Below, one piece after another: positions 24,861 through 33,289 of a DNA stretch of 43,430 nt. The number at the start of each line of letters is the position of its first letter. Position 1 is the first letter of the stretch. Source of the stretch: CAYVUV01 sp964455095 (GTDB taxonomy: Bacteria; Desulfobacterota; Binatia; HRBIN30; CADEER01); the NCBI GenBank assembly GCA_964455095.1, contig CAYVUV010000258.1, positions 1-43,430 on the forward strand, in the 5' to 3' direction. The position numbers and the translations under genes were made by a program. Below the pieces are notes generated by a model. The model did no database searches. It had not been told where the DNA came from and was given only the letters and a program-made list of their open reading frames with translations.

Positions 24861-24976
24861 GAGTTGTCCTCCGGGGATGTCGCGCCGAGGCGACCACGGC
24901 TGTGGGCGTGCGCGCCCCATCTACCTCCCGAAACCTGAAGGGAAAAGCAACTCGGGACGAAGAGAGAACCACGGCG

Positions 24977-25028
24977 AGGCTGAGGCTGGGGCTGAGGCTC
25001 AGGGAATCCGAAACCGCAGCCTCAGCCT
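24977..25028. repeat. Inverted repeat built of GGCTGA-type hexamers
   Basis: AGGCTGAGGCTG (24977-24988) is exactly complementary to CAGCCTCAGCCT (25017-25028), with further GGCTGAGGCT units between them. It lies in the divergent gap (24861-25080) between the FadJ-like and DUF72 genes. The inner loop can pair in several registers. Confidence 0.7.
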
Positions 25029-25080
25029 GTGTCCGCACTGGATCTAGTTTCGACTGCCACCGCGCCGCTATGCTCGGCCC

Positions 25081-25977
25081 GTGTCCCCTCCCCTGTTTCG
25101 CGTCGGCACGGCGTCGTGGACCGACCCGACGCTGATCGCCAGCGGCGCGTTCTATCCGCCCGACGCGCGCAGCGCCGAGGAGCGTTTGCGCTTCTACGCC
25201 GAGCACTTCGACACCGTCGAGGTCGACTCGACGTATTACGCCCTGCCCGCCGAGAGCAACGCCGTGCGCTGGGCGGAGCGCACGCCGGCCGACTTCGTCT
25301 TCCACTTCAAAGCCTTCGCCCTGCTCACCACGCACGCCGCCGAAACGGCGCGGCTGCCGCGCGCGATCAAGGAACGGCTCAGCCCCGCGGAGCTGGCGGC
25401 GGCGCGGCTATCGCGGCCGAGCGCCGCGGTGCGCGCCCTGGCGTTCGAGATGTTCGCCAGCGCCCTGCAGCCGCTGCGCGACGCCGGCAAGCTCGGCTTC
25501 CTGGTCTTCCAGTTCCCGCCCTGGTTCACCGCCACGCGCGGCAACGCCGCCTACCTCGAGCACTGCCGCGCCGCCCTGCCCGACCACCAGCTCGCCATCG
25601 AGTTTCGCCACGCCAGCTGGCTCGCCGAATCGCGCCGCGCGCGCACCTTCGACCTGCTGCGCGGCCTCGGCGCCGCCTACGTCATCGTCGACGAACCGCA
25701 AGTCGAGGGCGCGGTGCCGCCGGTCTGCGACACCACCGCCGCCGACGCGTACGTCCGCTTCCACGGCCGCAACGCCGAGAACTGGCGCAAGAAGGGTATC
25801 TCGGTCGCCGAGCGCTACCAGTACCTCTACAGCGAGCGCGAGCTCGCCGAGTGGTCAGGCCGCTTGCGCCAACTCGGCGCGCGCACGGCGCATGTGCTGT
25901 TCAACAACTGCTACGCCAACTTCGGCGTCATGAACGCCGGCACCATGCGCCAGATGCTCAAGCGTGCCACCGGTTAG
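25081..25977 (+). CDS. DUF72 (YecE-like) TIM-barrel protein
   Basis: A 298-residue DUF72 protein of family-typical length. Recognisable blocks are FRVGTASWTDPTLIASGAFYP at the N-terminus, the EVDSTYYALP strand, FHFKAFALLTTH, KLGFLVFQFPPWF, AIEFRHASWL, AYVRFHGRN and VLFNNCYANFGVMNAGTM. The fold is TIM-barrel-like and the biochemical function is not established. The start is GTG 25081, at the family N-terminus. The stop codon overlaps the left end of the family C element. A hairpin with a T-run inside that element probably ends transcription. Confidence 0.9.
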   Translation: MSPPLFRVGTASWTDPTLIASGAFYPPDARSAEERLRFYAEHFDTVEVDSTYYALPAESNAVRWAERTPADFVFHFKAFALLTTHAAETARLPRAIKERLSPAELAAARLSRPSAAVRALAFEMFASALQPLRDAGKLGFLVFQFPPWFTATRGNAAYLEHCRAALPDHQLAIEFRHASWLAESRRARTFDLLRGLGAAYVIVDEPQVEGAVPPVCDTTAADAYVRFHGRNAENWRKKGISVAERYQYLYSERELAEWSGRLRQLGARTAHVLFNNCYANFGVMNAGTMRQMLKRATG

Positions 25978-26210
25978 CAGTCCGTTGAAACACCCTCGCT
26001 CGCACATCGGACCAGTATTCCCTCTCCCGCATTGCTCGCGGGAGAGGGTTAGCCACCAGCGGGCCAGAAGGCCCGCCCGGCCTTGCGTAGCAAGGCCTTT
26101 TGAAAACACGGAACCCTCACCTCAATCCTCTCCCGCAGGCAATGCGAGAGAGGCGGTCAGGTTGATCGTCGGTGGTTGAAGAACGGCGCAGGGTTTTTCA
26201 ACGGACTGCT
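25976..26210. mobile_element. MITE-like element, family C, with 19-base terminal inverted repeats
   Basis: The left end AGCAGTCCGTTGAAACACC (25976-25994) matches the complement of the right end (26192-26210) at 18 of 19 positions. Inside are an 11-pair hairpin CCCTCTCCCGC/GCGGGAGAGGG (26020-26048), a GGGCC/GGCCC stem and a terminator-like hairpin. No transposase gene is present, so it would be non-autonomous. It fills the whole gap between the convergent DUF72 and GST genes. A lone matching end is found at 34159-34175. Confidence 0.8.
26079..26101 (+). terminator. Terminator-like hairpin inside family C element
   Basis: GGCCTTGC (26079-26086), loop GTA, GCAAGGCC (26090-26097) and TTTT form a perfect eight-pair stem with a short T-run. 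It lies 100 bases beyond the DUF72 stop and could terminate plus-strand transcription. Confidence 0.6.
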
Positions 26211-26217
26211 GCCCGCG

Positions 26218-26880
26218 CTACTTCACCAGCAGTTGGCGCCCCGCCTCGGCGACGTTTTCGGCGCTCATCCGCACGCCCGGCACCTCGATGCCGCGCTGGC
26301 AGCCGGGGCGCTCGGCCAGGCGGTCGATCCAGGCGCGCAGGTTCGGCAGGTCGTCGACCTCGACGCCGGCCCAGGCGTGGATGCGCACCCAGGCCCAGTT
26401 GGCGATGTCGGCGATGCTGTACTCGTCGACCAGATACTCGCGCCCGGCCAGTTGCGTGTCGAGCACGGTGTAGAGCCGCTTGGTCTCGTTCTGGTAGCGG
26501 TCGATGGCCGACTGAATCTTCTCGGGGAAGTAGCGGAAGAAGACGTTGGCCTGGCCCTGCATCGGGCCGATGCCACCCATCTGGAACATCAGCCACTGGA
26601 TGACCTGCGAGCGCCGCTTCGGATCGGCGGGCAGGAGCTGGCCGGTCTTTTCGGCCAGGTAGATGAGGATGGCGCCCGATTCGAAGACGGCGAAGTTGTC
26701 GGCGTCTCGATCGACGATGGTCGGAATGCGGCCGTTGGGGTTGATCTTCAGATACTCCGGGTCCTTCTGCTCACCGGCCATCAGATTGATCAGGTGCGCC
26801 TCGTACGGCAGACCCATCTCCTCGAGCGCGATCGACACCTTGTGCCCGTTGGGGGTCGGTGCCGTGTACAGATCGATCAT
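26218..26880 (-). CDS. Glutathione S-transferase, YfcG/YghU (nu)-like
   Basis: A 220-residue GST. The N-terminal thioredoxin-like domain has the nu-class signature TAPTPNGHKVSIALEEMGLP, cis-Pro GRIPTIVD, and the ESGAILIYLAEKTG glutathione gamma-glutamyl contact. The C-terminal helical domain has EYSIADIANWAWVRIHAW. YfcG-type enzymes show disulfide reductase activity with two glutathione molecules rather than classical conjugation. ATG 26880 follows GGGAGAAG, a clear Shine-Dalgarno that fixes the start. The gene lies 62 bases after the HupE/UreJ-like gene on the same strand. Confidence 0.93.
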   Translation of the reverse strand: MIDLYTAPTPNGHKVSIALEEMGLPYEAHLINLMAGEQKDPEYLKINPNGRIPTIVDRDADNFAVFESGAILIYLAEKTGQLLPADPKRRSQVIQWLMFQMGGIGPMQGQANVFFRYFPEKIQSAIDRYQNETKRLYTVLDTQLAGREYLVDEYSIADIANWAWVRIHAWAGVEVDDLPNLRAWIDRLAERPGCQRGIEVPGVRMSAENVAEAGRQLLVK

Positions 26881-26942
26881 GAGGTCTTCTCCCTTCGTGC
26901 GTGCTCCCGTCCTACCACGAAAGCGGGCGCGGATCTCAAGCC

Positions 26943-27935
26943 TCAGCGCAACAGCGCGGCAAGATGCGTGAAGCAGCCAAACGCCGCCAGCGAACCGATG
27001 GCGTAGAGCGGCGCCCGCGCGATCCAGCGCGGTAGCGCCGCGCGCAGCGGACGCAGCGCCATGCCGGCAGCACCCAGAGCGATGGCGATGAAACCCACCT
27101 GGCCCAGCTCGATGCCGAGGTTGAAGGCCAACAGCGCCAGCGCCGTGCAGCCGGCGGGCAGGCCTGCCGCGCTCAGCCCACTGGCGAAGCCAAGGCCGTG
27201 CAACAGCCCGAATGGCCCCGCCATCCGCCACCCGCGCGAAGGGCGCGGCTCGCCCCGCGCCAGTGCAGCGGCAAGAACGAACGTGCTGAGCGCGATCAGC
27301 AAAGCGGTCGGCTGCTCGGGTACGACGATGAGCCCCAGCGCCCCGGCCGCGAGGCTCACGCTGTGGCCGGCGCTGAAAGCGATCACCGCCGCCAGCCGCT
27401 GCCGCGCGTCGCGTCCGAGCAGGAGCAAGCCACCGACGAACAGCAGGTGATCGAGCCCGCCGGCGATGCGCATGAACCCCAAGCGCACATAGCCGAGCAG
27501 AACGTCTCTCGGTCGGGCGCGGGCCGGAATCGCAAAAGACGGTCCCGCCGCCCGCACCACGCCACTGACGCGCTGGCCGTCAGCGAGCGCCACCCGCACC
27601 AACACATCGATGCGCGCGCGATCGAGCCCGGTGAGCGCGATGCGCGCGCCGGCCAGCCCGGCCGCCCCACACGCAACGGCCCAGCGTGTCGTGAGGCTGT
27701 CGCCCCCTGCCGTTGTCCGCGGCGTCCCCACCTTCGCACAGTGCGCCGGCAACTCCGGCACCACCTCCGCTCCCGGCGCCTGCAATGCCGAAGTCTTCCA
27801 CGTCACGTCGACGCGGCCGTCCGCCTGCTCGCGCAGGTCGAGCAACGCCGGCGCGAGCGGATGCGCGAAAGTCGGGAGCGACGACTGCAACCCGACGAGC
27901 GCGAGAACGACAATGGCCGTCGTTGACACCACCAC
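26943..27935 (-). CDS. HupE/UreJ-type membrane protein
   Basis: A 330-residue protein with a signal-like first segment, an extracytoplasmic beta-type domain of about 130 residues, and a C-terminal block of about six membrane helices. Typical HupE/UreJ_2 features are GGLDHLLFVGGLLLLG, AFSAGHSVSLAAGALG, GLLHGLGFASGL and AFNLGIELGQVG, with His and Asp/Glu residues in the membrane. Family members are linked to nickel or other metal handling, and no hydrogenase or urease genes are here to say which. The start is one of three in-frame GTG codons (27935, 27932, 27929). Repeat A copy 2 lies directly upstream and its frame remains open, so the true start needs data. Confidence 0.85.
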   Translation of the reverse strand: MVVSTTAIVVLALVGLQSSLPTFAHPLAPALLDLREQADGRVDVTWKTSALQAPGAEVVPELPAHCAKVGTPRTTAGGDSLTTRWAVACGAAGLAGARIALTGLDRARIDVLVRVALADGQRVSGVVRAAGPSFAIPARARPRDVLLGYVRLGFMRIAGGLDHLLFVGGLLLLGRDARQRLAAVIAFSAGHSVSLAAGALGLIVVPEQPTALLIALSTFVLAAALARGEPRPSRGWRMAGPFGLLHGLGFASGLSAAGLPAGCTALALLAFNLGIELGQVGFIAIALGAAGMALRPLRAALPRWIARAPLYAIGSLAAFGCFTHLAALLR

Positions 27936-27949
27936 GTATCGCGCGAGGG

Positions 27950-28114
27950 TCCCTTCTCCCGGATGGGAGAAGGACAGGATGAGGGGGATAGAATCAACCG
28001 GCGAAGCCACCCGCGCTTTCCCCAGTCTCAAGGCAGTGAACTTCATCCGTCGCCTTCGGCGCAATCAAATCCCCCTCACCTTGCTCCTCTCCCATCCGGG
28101 AGAGGAAACCAGAA
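27950..28114. repeat. Palindromic intergenic repeat, family A copy 2
   Basis: A 165-base near-copy of 13126-13289 in the same orientation. It has the same two hairpins (27952-27973 and 28086-28105), the same GGCGAAGCCACC and GCCTTCGGCGCAATCAAAT internal blocks, and the same GGAAACCAGAA end. The middle 40 bases differ most. It abuts the stop codon of the GH78-like gene at 28116-28118. Confidence 0.9.
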
Positions 28115-28115
28115 T

Positions 28116-30605
28116 CTAGCCGCTGCTACCCACATCGACCGTGTGCCGCCCGGGCGGCAGATGCTCGTGCCGCCCATCCGCCGTCTCGACCTGGCATGCA
28201 ACCGGACTGTCGATCGCGATGCGCTGCGCATCGACATCGACGGAGAGCAGGCCGTGCGGGGTCGGGACGGCGCCGCGGGCCCATTCCAGATGTCCGAGGC
28301 GCGGGGCGATGCGCGCCCGGGCGTAACCCGGCTCCGCCGGGGTGATGCCCAGCGTGTAGACGAGCAGGTCGCGCGTCGGCGTCGACGACCAGCCGTGGCA
28401 TGTCGTGCCGCCGAACCAGGTCTCCGACAACGACGTCGCGCAGCGCGCCAGCAGCGCTTCCCAGTCGAGGCACTGCGCGGCGATCGCATCGGCACGGCCG
28501 GCCAGCGCCAGCGCGTCGTGGACGACGTAACGGAAGAACGGCTGCGCGGCGACAATCTGATTTTCGACGTCCCACCACGGTTCGGGCGGACCGAGCAGCA
28601 GATACACGCCGCCGATACCGCCCTCCCCCGGGCGCGGCCGCCGCGCGTCGCCCGAAGGCACCGACCACGCCGCGTGCACGCGGCGCGCGCGATCGGTGAG
28701 CAGCTCGACGACACGCGGGATGCGGTCGGCGGGAACGAGCCCGGCCGAGAGGGCCGCTGCATGAGCCGGCTCGCTCAGACAACGTCCGCCGAGATTGTCG
28801 ACATACGCACGGCGCCGCTCGTCCCAGAAGGCGTCGAACCCGCCACGCACCCGGCTCCACATCGCGCGCGCCCACTGCGCGCGCCCGGCGTCGCCGAGCC
28901 AGTCGCTGATCTCGGCGAAGTCCAGCAGGGCGCGCGCCCACAGCGCGTTCAGCGCCGAGGAGCGGCCGGCGACGCTCACCGAGCTCCAGTCGATCAACAC
29001 CCACCCGTTGACGTCCGCCAGCAGCCCGTCCTCCGCCTGATACGGCACGAACCAGCGCAGCACGTTCTCGGCAAAGGCCATCGACGCCGCCACCGCCTCG
29101 CGATCGCCCGTGTAGCGGTAGACGTTGTGCAGCGCGCGCACCCAGTGCAGCGCCCAGTCGGGGATGAAGGCGCCGTCCTGGTGCTCGATGTCGCCCGCCG
29201 CCGCCATCGGCAGCATGCCGTCGGGCCGCGGCGAGGCCGCCAGCTCGACCTGGCGGCGCGCCAGGGCCCAGTCGGGATTGCTGGCTAAATCGACCATCTG
29301 GTGGACGACGAAATCGCCCGTCCAGGCGCGTTGCTCGCGGGTCGGGCAATCGAGATACGCGTCGTGCGAGCACAGGTCGACGGTGCGACGGCCCACCGCC
29401 CAGATCCGCTCGAGCCGCGCATCGCTGCAGGCGAAGAACGGACCGGCCGGGCGCGGATACAGCCGCTCTTCGACGGCGAGCGGGCGCAGGCGCACCGGTC
29501 CGTCAGCGCGCACCGACAGCGCGGCGTAACGAAACCCCAGCGCGTCGAAGCTCTCGAAACGATCCGCACCGCCGCGCGCGACGTAGCGCAGTCCGAGTTG
29601 CATGTGCTCGCCACCCGGTTCGGCGAGCGAATCGGCGAGCTCGGAAGCACTCACGTCGATGCGCGCGCCGGCCGGCGCATCGATATCGAGCACGACGGTG
29701 CCGGCCACCACCTCGCCGAAGTCGAAGCGCACGAGATGCACGGTTCCGGGCGCGGCCGGCAGCTCGACATCGCCGTCGCGCGGTGCGGCCGCGACCGCCG
29801 CGCCCTCGGTGTCGGCCTGCACCTGTTCGACGGGATGCGATCGCACGCCGCCATCGGGAGTGTGCGACACGCCGGTCGCCACAGCCGTGCGGCGGCGCCG
29901 GCCGAGCGGCGAGATCGAGCGTGCCAGCATGGCGCCGTAGGGCTGCGAGGGCGGCTCGTGGCGGCCGGTGAAGCCGACGTGGTGTGTGGTGAGCTCCAGC
30001 GTCGGGGTCCACGCCGTGTCATCGAAGGCGGGATCCTGCCAGTCGCGCGGCACCAGTTGGCCATCGCAGGCCTCGGCGGCCATCCCTCCGATGCCGCGGC
30101 GCGCCAGCGTTTCCCAGCCCTTGAGCACCATGCCGCGCCAGGCCGCATCGCTCACCAGCCACTCGGCGTCGCCGAGACGGGCCTCGAAGACCAGCGCGCC
30201 GGCACCGGGCTGACCGCTGGCGCGCGCTGGCATCCACCACGGCGTCGGATGGCCGTAAAAGCGCGCCAGCACCGCCACCGTGTTGGTACCGCGCCGCAGC
30301 GCCGGCGCGAGATCGACGATGTCGTAGTGCAGCCTGGCCGCGTGCGCGCGCACCGGACCGCGCGACAGCTCGGCGCCGTTCACCCACAGGATGTAGCGCG
30401 AGTCGGCGGTGACGCGCGCCGGTGCCGTCGACGGCACGGCCTCGAGTTGGAAGGTTCGCCGAAAGGCGCCAAAGCACCGGCTCGCGTCGGCGTCGCACGT
30501 CACCAACGGCAACGGGAAGGCGCGCGCCAGTTCCAGCTTCGGCGTCTCGCACCAGATCCAGCGGCCGCGCCAGCGCCCGCCGGGGAAGACGGTTTCGGGG
30601 GGCAT
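28116..30605 (-). CDS. GH78-like alpha-L-rhamnosidase family protein
   Basis: An 829-residue protein with beta-sandwich N-terminal domains (SRYILWVNGAELSRGPVR is the typical carbohydrate-binding-like module) and a C-terminal (alpha/alpha)6 barrel. The catalytic acid motif DCPTREQRAWTGDF places Glu at about residue 424. SLSETWFGGTTCHGWSSTPT supplies the second conserved Glu and the family His-Trp. GH78 enzymes release terminal alpha-L-rhamnose from glycans or glycosides. I see no signal peptide from ATG 30605, so it would act in the cytosol or be exported by another route. The longer open frame upstream crosses the divergent promoter and the cyclase 5' end and is unlikely to be coding. Confidence 0.85.
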   Translation of the reverse strand: MPPETVFPGGRWRGRWIWCETPKLELARAFPLPLVTCDADASRCFGAFRRTFQLEAVPSTAPARVTADSRYILWVNGAELSRGPVRAHAARLHYDIVDLAPALRRGTNTVAVLARFYGHPTPWWMPARASGQPGAGALVFEARLGDAEWLVSDAAWRGMVLKGWETLARRGIGGMAAEACDGQLVPRDWQDPAFDDTAWTPTLELTTHHVGFTGRHEPPSQPYGAMLARSISPLGRRRRTAVATGVSHTPDGGVRSHPVEQVQADTEGAAVAAAPRDGDVELPAAPGTVHLVRFDFGEVVAGTVVLDIDAPAGARIDVSASELADSLAEPGGEHMQLGLRYVARGGADRFESFDALGFRYAALSVRADGPVRLRPLAVEERLYPRPAGPFFACSDARLERIWAVGRRTVDLCSHDAYLDCPTREQRAWTGDFVVHQMVDLASNPDWALARRQVELAASPRPDGMLPMAAAGDIEHQDGAFIPDWALHWVRALHNVYRYTGDREAVAASMAFAENVLRWFVPYQAEDGLLADVNGWVLIDWSSVSVAGRSSALNALWARALLDFAEISDWLGDAGRAQWARAMWSRVRGGFDAFWDERRRAYVDNLGGRCLSEPAHAAALSAGLVPADRIPRVVELLTDRARRVHAAWSVPSGDARRPRPGEGGIGGVYLLLGPPEPWWDVENQIVAAQPFFRYVVHDALALAGRADAIAAQCLDWEALLARCATSLSETWFGGTTCHGWSSTPTRDLLVYTLGITPAEPGYARARIAPRLGHLEWARGAVPTPHGLLSVDVDAQRIAIDSPVACQVETADGRHEHLPPGRHTVDVGSSG

Positions 30606-30696
30606 ACGCGGGCAGCTTCTAGCATTGTTCAGTAACCGACACGAAGCCGCCGACCGACTTGACGGCGGCGGCGCTTCGCAGGGAGAATGCGCGGCC

Positions 30697-33084
30697 GTGA
30701 CCCCGCAGGCCGCAGCGCCCAGGTTTCTCGACGCGCTGCGTGCCGGTTCCTTCGGCCAGCGCTTTCTGGCCACCGCGCTGGTCGCGATCGCGGTGCTGGG
30801 GTGTCTCATCTCCATCGCCGACAAGGCGCAGCGTCTCGGCCAGCCGAACGTCGGCTGGGGGCTGGACAACGGCTACGTCTCGCCGACGCGCGACGACGCC
30901 TCGGATGCCGGGCTGCGCGGCGGCGGGCGCGCCCTCGAGCTCAACGGCGTCGCGCTGGCGCACAATGCGCACGGCCGCGAGCAGCCGCCGAGCTTGCGCA
31001 CCGGCATTGGCGAAACCAACACGCTGACGTTTCTGCACAGCACCGGCAAGAATCGGCAGGTGAGCATCGCCGTGCGGCCGTGGACGTGGCAGGACATCAT
31101 CTTCACCGAGGGCGCGACCGACGCCCTCGGCCTGTTGTTCTTCGCCGTCGGCATCGCCACGTTCGTGCTGCGTCCATTCGACGCCGCCAGCTGGGCGCTG
31201 CTGGTGCTCAGCTCGGTGGCCGGCGGCCTGCTGGTGACGTTGTTCACCGACCACGGGGGAGTCGTCGGCATCTACTTCATGCTCCTGGTGGGCGTCATCT
31301 GTTACGTCCCGCTGCACGCGGCCTTGGTCTTCCCGGTCGTCCATCCGCTCCTGGCGCGGCGGCCCGGTATCCTGTGGCTCATTTTCGGCTTCGGCCTCGC
31401 GCAGGGCGTGTTCTATCTCACCGCCCACGTCACCGGCTGGACCGGGCCGTTTGCCTATGCGCGCACGCTCGGCACTGCGACGCTGCTGCTCACCACGCTG
31501 GTGTTCATGGGACGTTGCCTGGTGCTGGCGCTGCACACCAAGGATCACCTCGCCGCGCAGCGCGCTCGCATTCTGCTCGCCGGCGCCCTGCTCGGCCTGG
31601 CGCCGTTCGCCGTCGTGCAGTTCATGCAGGAGACCTTCGGCGCGCTGGCCGTCGACAACCGCTTTCTCTACTGGTCGGTGAGTCTCTTCCTGTTCGCCAT
31701 CGTCCGCGTGACGTTGCGCCAGGAGCTGCTCAACGCCCGCATCGCCGTGCGCCGCGCGGTGCTCTACACCAGCGCGGTCATCGTGCTCACGGTGCTCGCG
31801 GCGCTGCTCGTCTCGGTGCGGCCCTACGCCGTGGCCGCGCTGCTCCTGCCCCTGCTCTATCTGTGGCCGCGCTTCGAGGCGCGCTTGAACGAGCGTCTGT
31901 ACCCGAAGCGGGCGCGCTTCCCCGAGCTGCTGCGCGAGATCGGCGACGACCTGGCCACCTGCACCACGGCCGGCGAGATTCTCACCGTGCTGGCCGAGGC
32001 GCCGGCGCGATTGTGCGATGCGCGCGACAGTGTGGCGTTTCTGTTTCCCGGCGTGTTGGGTGCCGACGAACAGATGCGCCGCAGCGACGGCCGCAACCCG
32101 CGCGACCTGCGCGACCTGGCGAACGAAGCGGTCGTCCGTCTGATGGCGGCGACGCGGCGCGAGATCTCGCGCGACCACGTCGCCATCGAGCCGCAGTACG
32201 CCAACATCAAGGACGAGTGCCTGGCCGGCTTCGACCGCCTCGGCGCCGAGCTGCTGCTGCCGTTGCGGCGCGGGCAGGAGGTCGTCGGCGGGTTGGCGGT
32301 GGGCCCGCGCGTCACCGGCGACGTCTTCGAAGCGGCCGAGATCGGCGCACTGACGACCGTCACGCAGCAGGCCGTGCAGGCCATCATCCGCATCGAAGCG
32401 ATCGAGAAACTGCGCGCCCGCGAGCGCGAGTTTGCCGATCTGAAGCGGTTCTTCCCGCCGCAGATCATCGATCAGGTAATGGCGCGCGGCGGCGTCGCCG
32501 AGCTGCGCAGTCAACGCAAGCTGGTTACCGTGTTCTTCGCCGACCTGCGCGGCTTCACCGCCTTCTCCGAGCGCGTCGAGCCCGAGGAGGTGATGGCGAC
32601 GCTGGCCGAGTATCACGACGCCATGGGCCGCCGCATCGCCGCCTGCGGCGGCACGCTGGAGCGCTTCGCCGGCGACGGCTTCATGGTGTTCTTCAACGAT
32701 CCGGTCGAGCAGCCCGACCACGCCGAACGCGCCGCGCGCATGGCGCTGGCGATGCAGGCTGATGCGCAGCGGCTGCACGAGGGTTGGGCGCGGCGCGGCT
32801 ACGACATCGACCTCGGCATGGGGCTCGACACCGGCTACGCGACCTGCGGCTTCATCGGCTACGAGGGCCGGCGCGACTATGCCGTCATCGGCAACGTCAC
32901 CAACCTCGCCGCCCGTCTGAGCGATGCGGCCGGGCGCGGCGAGATTCTCATTTCCGCCCGCGCCCGCGCCGAGTTGCCCGACGGCTATGTCGTCGAGTCG
33001 GTCGGCGACCTGGCGCTCAAGGGCTTCCAGCAACCGCAGCCGGCGTACCGCCTGCGCGCGGCACCGCCTCTGGCTTCGGCTTGA
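30697..33084 (+). CDS. Membrane-bound class III adenylyl/guanylyl cyclase with PDZ-like, 7TM-like and GAF regions
   Basis: A 795-residue sensor cyclase. Residues about 18-40 are a first membrane helix. Residues about 50-130 form a periplasmic PDZ-like module (ASDAGLRGGGRALELNGVAL). About seven or eight helices follow (residues 140-400), then a GAF-like region (about 415-580) and a short coiled coil before the catalytic domain from about 607. Metal-binding Asp616 (FFADLRGF) and Asp660 (RFAGDGFMVFF) are present, as are transition-state Asn736 and Arg740 (VTNLAARL). The purine-specificity pair is Arg656/Asn733 instead of the usual Lys/Asp. GTG 30697 has GGGAGA ten bases upstream. The output is cAMP or cGMP in response to a membrane or periplasmic signal. 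Confidence 0.88.
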   Translation: MTPQAAAPRFLDALRAGSFGQRFLATALVAIAVLGCLISIADKAQRLGQPNVGWGLDNGYVSPTRDDASDAGLRGGGRALELNGVALAHNAHGREQPPSLRTGIGETNTLTFLHSTGKNRQVSIAVRPWTWQDIIFTEGATDALGLLFFAVGIATFVLRPFDAASWALLVLSSVAGGLLVTLFTDHGGVVGIYFMLLVGVICYVPLHAALVFPVVHPLLARRPGILWLIFGFGLAQGVFYLTAHVTGWTGPFAYARTLGTATLLLTTLVFMGRCLVLALHTKDHLAAQRARILLAGALLGLAPFAVVQFMQETFGALAVDNRFLYWSVSLFLFAIVRVTLRQELLNARIAVRRAVLYTSAVIVLTVLAALLVSVRPYAVAALLLPLLYLWPRFEARLNERLYPKRARFPELLREIGDDLATCTTAGEILTVLAEAPARLCDARDSVAFLFPGVLGADEQMRRSDGRNPRDLRDLANEAVVRLMAATRREISRDHVAIEPQYANIKDECLAGFDRLGAELLLPLRRGQEVVGGLAVGPRVTGDVFEAAEIGALTTVTQQAVQAIIRIEAIEKLRAREREFADLKRFFPPQIIDQVMARGGVAELRSQRKLVTVFFADLRGFTAFSERVEPEEVMATLAEYHDAMGRRIAACGGTLERFAGDGFMVFFNDPVEQPDHAERAARMALAMQADAQRLHEGWARRGYDIDLGMGLDTGYATCGFIGYEGRRDYAVIGNVTNLAARLSDAAGRGEILISARARAELPDGYVVESVGDLALKGFQQPQPAYRLRAAPPLASA

Positions 33085-33089
33085 CTGAA

Positions 33090-33172
33090 TCGGGATCGGG
33101 GTCGGTATCGGTATCGGAATCGAGAAGACGAGTGGAAGCGATACCGATTCCGACAGCGATTCCGACCCCGAA
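33090..33172. repeat. Inverted repeat built of GGTATC/GGAATC-type hexamers
   Basis: Directly after the cyclase stop, units such as CGGGGTCGG, TATCGG and GGAATCG on the left are mirrored by CGATACCGATTCCGA and ATTCCGACCCCGAAG on the right, giving a long imperfect hairpin. There is no T-run. It may be a transcript-end or mRNA-stability structure in the 205-base gap before the next gene. Confidence 0.65.
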
Positions 33173-33289
33173 GCCGGAGGAGCGCTGTGGCATTGCGGCC
33201 AGGGCCTCGGCGAGTCTGGCCCGGCGGGCCTCCGTTCTGATAGGCTCTCGAACAGTCACCCGTTAGTGGGTCGCAACCAGGAGGGCACG

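Noticed and set aside
27929..28064. Start of the HupE/UreJ-like protein upstream within the repeat (Arg-rich MRRRRRMKF)
   Set aside because: It would put repeat-derived sequence at the N-terminus and bury the signal peptide. A GTG start near 27935 restores a normal signal peptide.
30619..33033. Minus-strand open frame opposite the cyclase gene
   Set aside because: It is an antisense shadow, rich in His, Gln and Arg. The plus strand carries the conserved cyclase catalytic residues and membrane segments.
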